6,391 bases of DNA from Verrucomicrobiales bacterium (GTDB lineage: Bacteria; Verrucomicrobiota; Verrucomicrobiae; Limisphaerales; UBA1100). A program made the translations under genes and the position numbers. The notes under the pieces are model-generated. The model saw only the letters and a program-made list of their open reading frames with translations. It was not told the DNA's origin and did no database searches. The stretch spans positions 1 through 6,391 of the forward strand of contig PBLV01000032.1 in assembly GCA_002721895.1 (NCBI GenBank), given 5' to 3'. Below, piece after piece: positions 1 to 6,391 of the stretch (its first letter is position 1; the number at the start of each line of letters is the position of its first letter).

Positions 1-1400
<1,400 letters not shown>

Positions 1401-1412
1401 CCTCCCCATCCC

Positions 1413-2666
1413 TTGGACCGGACGGAGACTACTTATTTTTACGAGCGCCTGCGTGCCGTTTCATCGGGTGTTATTGAGACGGCGGTCACCACGTTTCTGC
1501 TGCTGATTGCCGTGGAGGTTTTTCAGTTTGGCGCCACGGCGAAAGCGCTTATCGCAGCCGCAGGGGCTTTGGGCTTCCTTGCAGGCCCGCTGGTGGTTTC
1601 AAGGGTTGCAGAACTTGGATGGACAACCTCCAAGGCGGCGTCGCGGCTAACGTTGGCCGCCATGGGTTGCTACCTTGTGCTGGCTGCGGTGGACAATCAA
1701 TGGGTGTTCATGGCTGGAGTCATCATCTCCACCACCCTCGCCACAGCTGCCATTCCACTTGTCACACAAATCTATCAGGAGAATTATCCGGCCAAGAAGC
1801 GCGGGCGCCTTTTCTCACGCGCAGCCATGATTCGCATTGTCAGCGCGGGCATCTTCGGCCTCTTGGCGGGATGGATTTTGACCGACGGCCAATCCGATGA
1901 AACGATGTCTTACCCGCGCTGGCTGTTGCTGGTGTTCGCATGTGCGTTTGCGATGGGGGCGTTTTGTTACTCAAGACTACCCTCCAAGCCGCTCAAGGGA
2001 GCCAAGGGTACCCACCCGTTTCGTTCGCTACGATTCGTCAAGGAAGATAAACTCTTTCGCCACATTCTCATTTGCTGGATGCTTTTTGGCATCGGCAACC
2101 TGATGCTCTTCCCCCTGCGCGTTGAGTATCTGGCGAACTCGGAGGCTTATGATGATTACAAACTCGCCTTTGAACCTACCCCGGCGCGCATTGCCCTTAT
2201 CCTCGTTTTCATCCCCAATGTTGCAAAGCTCATCTGCAGCCCCTTTTGGGGCAGGCTTTTTGACAAGATGAATTTTTTTGTACTGCGGGTGGTTTTAAAT
2301 TTTTTCTTCGCCACCTCTTTGCTGCTGTTCTTTCACAGCGAATCCATGCTGGGCCTCTGCCTAGCTGCTGCCCTGTTCGGCATTGGCAATTCCGGAGGCG
2401 AGGTGGCGTGGAGCCTGTGGGTGACCAAATTCGCCCCCGCCAAGCACGTGGCGGACTACATGAGCGTGCACGTCTTCTTCAACGGCATCCGCATTTTTCT
2501 TTCACCGTTTCTGGGCTTTTGGCTGATGGGCTATGTTTCCGCCTCCAGCCTCAGTCTCTTCAGCGCCGGCCTCATCATCGCCTCCAGCCTTGCGTTGCTC
2601 TCGGATTATCCCTCCGGCGAAAAGGCGCGGCGCGGCGCGGCGCTAACCGAGGAAGTAACCGACTAG
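1413..2666 (+). CDS. MFS-type membrane transporter, substrate unknown
   Basis: This is a 417-residue integral membrane protein of the major facilitator type. About twelve hydrophobic segments can be read, near residues 17-38, 43-63, 77-94, 97-120, 139-158, 169-187, 216-236, 258-278, 288-308, 311-331, 352-374 and 377-397. The hydrophilic loop at 188-215, between segments 6 and 7, is the usual MFS central loop. GRLFSRA at 131-137 and GRLFDKM at 280-286 resemble the basic MFS motif-A loops of each half. The start is TTG, 12 bases after the carB stop and in the same frame; no ATG or GTG lies before the first membrane segment, and no clear Shine-Dalgarno sequence precedes it. Spacing suggests co-transcription with carB, although the functions need not be linked. 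Its third codon positions look less C-biased than those of carB. The C-terminal tail contains a GGCGC repeat. The substrate cannot be read from sequence. Confidence 0.85.
   Translation: MDRTETTYFYERLRAVSSGVIETAVTTFLLLIAVEVFQFGATAKALIAAAGALGFLAGPLVVSRVAELGWTTSKAASRLTLAAMGCYLVLAAVDNQWVFMAGVIISTTLATAAIPLVTQIYQENYPAKKRGRLFSRAAMIRIVSAGIFGLLAGWILTDGQSDETMSYPRWLLLVFACAFAMGAFCYSRLPSKPLKGAKGTHPFRSLRFVKEDKLFRHILICWMLFGIGNLMLFPLRVEYLANSEAYDDYKLAFEPTPARIALILVFIPNVAKLICSPFWGRLFDKMNFFVLRVVLNFFFATSLLLFFHSESMLGLCLAAALFGIGNSGGEVAWSLWVTKFAPAKHVADYMSVHVFFNGIRIFLSPFLGFWLMGYVSASSLSLFSAGLIIASSLALLSDYPSGEKARRGAALTEEVTD
2624..2643 (+). repeat. Four tandem copies of GGCGC inside the transporter C-terminus
   Basis: Four perfect head-to-tail copies of the pentamer GGCGC lie in the cytoplasmic tail of the transporter, about 20 bases before its stop, and encode the basic Ala-Arg-Arg-Gly-Ala-Ala stretch. 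The unit is not a multiple of three, so gain or loss of a copy would shift the frame and change the last few residues and the stop position. It may be chance in GC-rich DNA. Confidence 0.85.
2663..2666. other. Overlapping convergent stop codons in a shared CTAG
   Basis: The palindrome CTAG supplies TAG to both opposing genes: 2664-2666 on the plus strand ends the transporter, and 2663-2665 read on the minus strand ends the N-demethylase-family gene. There is no intergenic space, and no GC-rich hairpin with a T-tract was seen on either side, so transcripts from the two strands probably run into each other's coding sequence. Confidence 0.95.
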
Positions 2667-3475
2667 GACAATCCGCCAGTCAACAACCGCAGAAGATACT
2701 CCCTCGCCGGGGTAATGTTTTTATAGTCAGCGATTTCAACAGGCATGGTGGCGATGGCGCGGCGCAACCCAGCCGCGGTGGGCGGAAAAGACATGACCTC
2801 GGCCAAGGACACATTCAACAAGCGAATGCCAAACAATATGCCGCCCGTCTCCGGCAGCCGATGCAAAACCTGTTTTTCAATGCGCACCCATGCCTCATCC
2901 GCGTCAAAGGGCGGATCCAGCTTGGGCAGGTCGCGGGCTGGATGCTGGTTCAGTTCCGACGATCGGCTCAGCCCCCAGTTCGCTCGCTCCCATGCCGCTC
3001 CCGGCTTAATCCCCGCCAGAAACTTGTCGATGCGCCCGCCGAGATCACGGTTCAGCGTGGGAACGGGGACGTGAATTTCATGCACCGGCAAGCCCAACTT
3101 CGTTTCCGGTGCCCATGACGAGGGGAAACAAACCACCGCAGCCCGCATCACAAACCGTCCCTTGTCATCCGGCGCCAAGAGAATGAAATCCGGCTCCCAT
3201 TGTCGGCCCAAATCCTCCAGCCCCTCTGGATTCAGCCCCTGCCAAGCCTTCGCCAATCGCGAACATTCTTCGACCATTTGCGAGGCGGAGGGATCACTTA
3301 GGAGGTGACGCGTTGGATTGGCATCCAGCCATAGCGCACGAGCAGCCAAAAGTTCATCACACCGGTCAGTTGAAGCAAAGAATGCCTCCGCATTCCCCGG
3401 CCGAGCTCCGAAGGTGAATTGAAAATCACGATCAGGAAACAAGCCCGCCCATGAGGGTTGTGAGGTTGCATCCAC
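2663..3475 (-). CDS. DUF3445 / heme-dependent oxidative N-demethylase (HODM) family protein
   Basis: This 270-residue protein is recognised from the conserved blocks of the DUF3445 family: QWEPDFILL (92-100), CFPSSW (116-121), KLGLPVHEIHVPVP (126-139), RANW (164-167), VRIEKQVLHRLPETG (197-211) followed by FGIR (215-218), and PVEIADYK near 245-252. The characterised member is the alpha subunit of Pseudomonas mendocina dimethylamine demethylase, where a PAS-like fold binds heme and removes a methyl group as formaldehyde using oxygen. No signal peptide or membrane segment is visible, so a cytoplasmic protein is expected. The reductase-type partner subunits of that enzyme are not in the window, so activity and substrate are unproven. 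The GTG start lies 6 bases after the upstream stop, in the same frame, with TAA immediately before that 6-base gap; the first in-frame ATG, at residue 67, would remove conserved N-terminal sequence. Translational coupling to the upstream gene is likely. Family call is confident; substrate is unknown. Confidence 0.85.
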   Translation of the reverse strand: MDATSQPSWAGLFPDRDFQFTFGARPGNAEAFFASTDRCDELLAARALWLDANPTRHLLSDPSASQMVEECSRLAKAWQGLNPEGLEDLGRQWEPDFILLAPDDKGRFVMRAAVVCFPSSWAPETKLGLPVHEIHVPVPTLNRDLGGRIDKFLAGIKPGAAWERANWGLSRSSELNQHPARDLPKLDPPFDADEAWVRIEKQVLHRLPETGGILFGIRLLNVSLAEVMSFPPTAAGLRRAIATMPVEIADYKNITPAREYLLRLLTGGLS

Positions 3476-3481
3476 CGCCGC

Positions 3482-6391
3482 TTATTCGCTACCACGGAAC
3501 CAAGACTGAACCCGCGTCCACCATTCCGGCGGACTCACAATGGGCAGCAAACTCACGTGGTCATCCGTCCACAGGGGATATCCGCTCACCGAGCCTCGAA
3601 AAGCTGCTTGCCCCGTTTCCTCAATAAATTCCCTGTTGCGCGTCAGTAGCACCCAGTCGGATGTGTAAAGATTTAACCCCAAGCCCGCACCGGTTTCATC
3701 CACCACCACCCGCACCGCCTCCCAACCCAGTTCACGCGCCAACCGAAACGCCACTCCCTCCAACCGCAAGTGCCGGTTGGAGATATGCACGGCAATAACA
3801 CCTTTCTCATCCATGTGTTTGGCATAGATTTCCAACGCCTCCTTCGTCAAGAGATGCACCGGAATCGCATCGCTGCTAAATGCGTCCAGCACCAGGACAT
3901 CAAAGGCGCGATTTTCCTCCTGCTCCATCACCAACCGCGCATCCCCCAGCACAACGCTCGCCTTGGCCCCGCGACGACGGGCATCGAGTAAATAACTGAA
4001 CTCCTCCTCCGCAATTCGCTCCACCTCCGGGTTAATGTCATAAAACACATAGTCATCCCCCTTGCCCGCGTACACCGCCACTGACCCCGTACCCAAACCC
4101 ACCACACCCACGCGCTGGCCACGGCCCTTTTCCCGGCGCAAATCCAGAGCCAGCCCCACCCCGCTCAAGCTACCGTAATACGATGTACGCATTTCCGCCC
4201 GAGCCGGGTTGCTGTACTGAACCCCATGCAAAATCCGCCCGTTCACCAAACGCCGCTCATGCTCATCCACATTCCAAATTTTCACCACCTTGTCCACCCC
4301 GCCCGTCACCACCCAGTCCACTTCCTTCATTGTGTTCTGTTCCGGCATCCAGGAAACCGCCTCAATTAATGCCACTCCGCTCGCCCCACCGGCATGCTTG
4401 GGCAGGGTAAAAATCCGCCGCCAACGCCCGGCTCCTAGTTGCCAAATGGAAGTCCCGCCATCTGCACATGCCACTGCCAAGCGATCCGCCACGGGTACGA
4501 GCTCGCCTTCCCCGGAAATAAACCGATTAAACGCCAAGCCATTCACTTTCCCTTGCCCCGTTTCAATCACCTGCAAAAGATCGCCCGAGGCGATTTTCCA
4601 GAAATGAACTCGCCCCTCCGCATCACCCGCCGCCAAGATCCCATCCTCGTTCATCGCCATAGCCTTTACGGGGCCGCCCAACTCCAGTTCCCGCACCTTC
4701 GTCCCATGCTTCAGGTTAAACACACACACACGACCATCCGCTCCGCCCGTGACACACTCATTCACGCCCGAGAAGGCCACCACTGTAGTTCCTGACACAT
4801 GAGCTTCAATCTCGGGCAATTCCTTCCAGCCCGCCGCATCCATCCTCCATCGCCGCAGCACTCCATCCGCGCACGCCGCAACCAAAAACCGTCCATCCGG
4901 ACTCACCGCCACGCCCGTGGGCACCCCCGGCAACTCGCCTATCCTTTGTTCTTCCCGAGCCCTTTCCCCCTCTCCAGCCACATCCCAGACGCGGACAAAC
5001 CCACCCTCATCACCCGTCACCAGAATAGCCTGCGATTCCACCGGGCTAAACGCCATCGCCCGCACCGCCGCCCCGCCAGTGTTCAGAGGGAAAAGCCCCG
5101 CGCCCGATTTGCAGTCACGCACCCACATTCCCCCATCGCTTGAAGCCGTTGCCAACAGCCGCCCTCCCGGACTAACCGCCACCCGCGTGACATCCGTGTC
5201 ATGATCCTCCAATGTATACGCCACCGCCCCGTAATCGTAAATACGCACGACCCCATAAAAATTCCGCGACTGCGAGGCAATATCCTTCCGGTCTTTTTTC
5301 GTCTGCGCCAGCAACAGCCCCCCCAAGATCGCCACCAACAAAGCCAAGGGCACAAACAACGGCAGCCGCCAACCCGACCAGTCTCGCACAGTCATCCAGA
5401 CAAAATTAATCGCCATCAACATCAGGAAAGCCGGTGCCAACACAACCGGACTGGTCAGCAATCCGCGGTATCCCGAAAGCTCCAGCGACAGCACTCCATC
5501 CGCCAAGCTGCAAACCGCTCCCAGCGCACCAAATCCAACTAGCCGCCAGCGCGGCCACTGGGGTGGAGTTTTCCAAGCCATCTTCAACACATAAGCCACC
5601 AGACAACCCAACAACAACAACCGCAAACACAACAGGTAAACGTGAGGCACAAACACACCCGCTTTCCGGTATGCCGCCCAGCAGGCTGCCAACCAGCAAC
5701 CCACCAGCACCAGCCGAACCCACCACGCATTGAAGGAAACCCGGGTCTTGTCCACGAAACAAACCCCCGCCAGCAACGCGCCGCAACCCCAGAGAGAAAG
5801 ATGATACTCCCAATAGCCATCGAAAAACGACGGCGCGCCAAGGGCCACAAACAATCCGCCCAGTGCCCCGCCCGCGGCAATGGTCAGGAAGTACCGTGTC
5901 AACCGCGCTGGTTCCGGCCGCAACTGATACAATTCCCCATGGCAAACCATGCAGCCCACAAAGAGCGTCGCATTGAAAATGCCCACTTGTGCCAACAGGT
6001 CCGCGTCCACCCCCTTTTTCAATCCCCACAGCGTGGCCACCCAGCAACCCACAAGTAGAGGTGTATAAACCAATCGCGAATACCATCGGGGATTATCAAA
6101 CGCAATGATGAACGACAACAAGTACAGCGTCAGTGGCAGCACCCACAGGAACGGCGTCACTGCCACGTCCTGACTGACCTTGTTCGTGGTGGCCATCAAC
6201 TGCGCCGTGCCGCAGGCCGGCAACAACAGCCAAAGCAACTGCCGTCTCAAGTCCAGTGGTTCGGAGGACGATTGTTTCTCTTCCTCCCGTGTTTCCTCCG
6301 GCAATGTCCGCAAGGTTCGGGCCACCATGCCGCAAACCAAGGCAAATGCCACCATCCCCGCTGCCCAAGCCCCCACCTGCAAACCCCGCGA
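3482..6391 (-). CDS. Membrane-anchored spermidine-synthase-like protein with an internal WD40 beta-propeller; 5' end cut by window
   Basis: The frame is open to the right edge (the codons before the TTG at 6382 read Ser-Arg-Gly), so the true start lies outside; relatives have several more membrane helices there. Counting from that TTG: residues 1-360 hold about a dozen hydrophobic segments, including one at 73-95, ending in the basic stretch QTKKDRKD (360-367), which places what follows in the cytoplasm by the positive-inside rule. SRNFYGVVRIYD (372-383) is the first strand of a SpeE-like N-terminal domain. A WD40 propeller occupies about 383-706. The SpeE-like domain then resumes at RRLVNGRILHGVQ (710-722). 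Its Rossmann fold follows: VGLGTGSVAVYA (760-771), DINPEV (782-787), GDARL (813-817), DAFSSDAIPVHLLT (833-846), HISNR (866-870), TSDWVLLT (907-914) and WTDDH (938-942). The Asp pair D833 and D838 occupies the place of the aminopropyltransferase catalytic region. Whether it makes polyamines is not known for this membrane-fused family. It probably shares a transcript with the N-demethylase-family gene. Confidence 0.88.
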   Translation of the reverse strand, partial: SRGLQVGAWAAGMVAFALVCGMVARTLRTLPEETREEEKQSSSEPLDLRRQLLWLLLPACGTAQLMATTNKVSQDVAVTPFLWVLPLTLYLLSFIIAFDNPRWYSRLVYTPLLVGCWVATLWGLKKGVDADLLAQVGIFNATLFVGCMVCHGELYQLRPEPARLTRYFLTIAAGGALGGLFVALGAPSFFDGYWEYHLSLWGCGALLAGVCFVDKTRVSFNAWWVRLVLVGCWLAACWAAYRKAGVFVPHVYLLCLRLLLLGCLVAYVLKMAWKTPPQWPRWRLVGFGALGAVCSLADGVLSLELSGYRGLLTSPVVLAPAFLMLMAINFVWMTVRDWSGWRLPLFVPLALLVAILGGLLLAQTKKDRKDIASQSRNFYGVVRIYDYGAVAYTLEDHDTDVTRVAVSPGGRLLATASSDGGMWVRDCKSGAGLFPLNTGGAAVRAMAFSPVESQAILVTGDEGGFVRVWDVAGEGERAREEQRIGELPGVPTGVAVSPDGRFLVAACADGVLRRWRMDAAGWKELPEIEAHVSGTTVVAFSGVNECVTGGADGRVCVFNLKHGTKVRELELGGPVKAMAMNEDGILAAGDAEGRVHFWKIASGDLLQVIETGQGKVNGLAFNRFISGEGELVPVADRLAVACADGGTSIWQLGAGRWRRIFTLPKHAGGASGVALIEAVSWMPEQNTMKEVDWVVTGGVDKVVKIWNVDEHERRLVNGRILHGVQYSNPARAEMRTSYYGSLSGVGLALDLRREKGRGQRVGVVGLGTGSVAVYAGKGDDYVFYDINPEVERIAEEEFSYLLDARRRGAKASVVLGDARLVMEQEENRAFDVLVLDAFSSDAIPVHLLTKEALEIYAKHMDEKGVIAVHISNRHLRLEGVAFRLARELGWEAVRVVVDETGAGLGLNLYTSDWVLLTRNREFIEETGQAAFRGSVSGYPLWTDDHVSLLPIVSPPEWWTRVQSWFRGSE
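4265..5236 (-). other. WD40 seven-bladed beta-propeller domain inserted within the SpeE-like domain
   Basis: About 320 residues contain seven WD-type repeats. Their last strands read MWVRD (419-423), VRVWD (463-467), LRRWRM (509-514), VCVFNL (552-557), VHFWKI (592-597), TSIWQL (644-649) and VKIWNV (700-705). First strands include VTRVAVSPGG (398-407), VRAMAFSP (440-447), PTGVAVSPDG (488-497) and VKAMAM (572-577), and the inner strands carry LLATASSDG, ILVTGDEG, CVTGGADG, LAAGDAEG and VVTGGVDK. The short strand AVAYTLEDHD (386-395) comes before blade 1 and would complete the last blade in the usual closure. Blade 6 carries an extra loop (about 618-634). The Gly-His pairs of classical WD repeats are mostly absent. 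The family usually provides a scaffold for protein partners; no partner is indicated here. Confidence 0.85.
5300..6391 (-). other. Multi-spanning membrane region of the spermidine-synthase-like protein
   Basis: Hydrophobic stretches can be read near residues 3-22, 48-66, 73-95, 104-121, 130-147, 163-182, 194-210, 221-238, 244-266, 281-300, 311-331 and 339-360, counted from the TTG at 6382. A charged loop (27-46, rich in Glu, Gln and Ser) separates the first two. The pattern DVAVTPFLWVLPLTLYLLSF (72-91) is typical of MFS-like regions fused to spermidine-synthase-like domains. The count is approximate, and helices upstream of the window edge are missing. Whether this region transports anything is unknown. 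Confidence 0.75.

Noticed and set aside
1401..1412. The carB-transporter gap as a promoter or terminator
   Set aside because: Twelve pyrimidine-rich bases are too short for either, and no hairpin or promoter boxes are visible.
2273..2310. T-rich stretches (seven Ts, then a run of six) as a possible terminator
   Set aside because: They lie in the middle of the transporter gene, have no stable stem upstream, and encode Phe-rich membrane sequence in frame.
1401..2666. A frameshifted second half of CarB after the stop at 1400
   Set aside because: No second ATP-grasp motifs or MGS-like domain were found in the translated frames; the sequence is a continuous transporter gene.
2408..3118. Long plus-strand open frame of 236 codons across the convergent junction
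   Set aside because: It overlaps the transporter out of frame and then lies antisense to the DUF3445 gene. The product has no recognisable motif and looks like a GC-rich shadow rich in Arg, Gln and Pro.
4721..4730. Dinucleotide CA repeat of five units
   Set aside because: It is short and encodes the ordinary blade-4 strand (Val-Cys-Val) of the propeller.
5406..6086. Minus-strand open frame of 226 codons within the membrane region
   Set aside because: It lies in another frame of the spermidine-synthase-like gene. The Gly- and Val-rich product reflects the G-rich coding strand.
6380..6382. TTG as the true start of the spermidine-synthase-like gene
   Set aside because: The frame remains open to the window edge, and the family has further N-terminal membrane helices before this point.

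Overview
The window is protein-coding almost end to end. It holds four genes, two on each strand, arranged tail-to-tail, with about 22 bases or fewer outside coding sequence. The DNA is GC-rich by eye. The tight packing, the non-ATG starts, and the pairing of a membrane-anchored spermidine-synthase-like protein with WD40 repeats suggest a bacterium of the Verrucomicrobiota or wider PVC group, but this is an impression from protein style and not a proven assignment.

Plus strand (1-2666). The window opens inside carB, the large subunit of carbamoyl-phosphate synthetase. Only the N-terminal synthetase half is encoded. The frame stops at 1400, where E. coli CarB continues for more than 500 further residues, so this looks like a naturally split CarB whose C-terminal half lies elsewhere. 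Twelve bases later a 12-segment MFS-type membrane transporter of unknown substrate begins at a TTG codon. Its stop codon overlaps the stop of the opposing gene in a shared CTAG.

Minus strand (6391-2663). The first gene enters from beyond the right edge. Its product has a multi-spanning membrane region, then the first strand of a spermidine-synthase-like beta domain, then a complete WD40 beta-propeller of about 320 residues, and then the rest of the spermidine-synthase-like domain with its Rossmann nucleotide-binding fold. The propeller is thus inserted inside another domain, not appended to it, and this is the most unusual thing in the window. Six bases after its stop, a GTG-started gene encodes a DUF3445 / heme-dependent oxidative N-demethylase family protein. 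The two minus-strand genes are probably one transcript. Aminopropyltransferase-like and amine-demethylase-like families side by side suggest, but do not prove, a shared role in amine or polyamine chemistry.

No RNA genes, mobile elements, CRISPR arrays, convincing promoters or rho-independent terminators were seen. The promoters for both gene pairs must lie outside the window or inside coding sequence.
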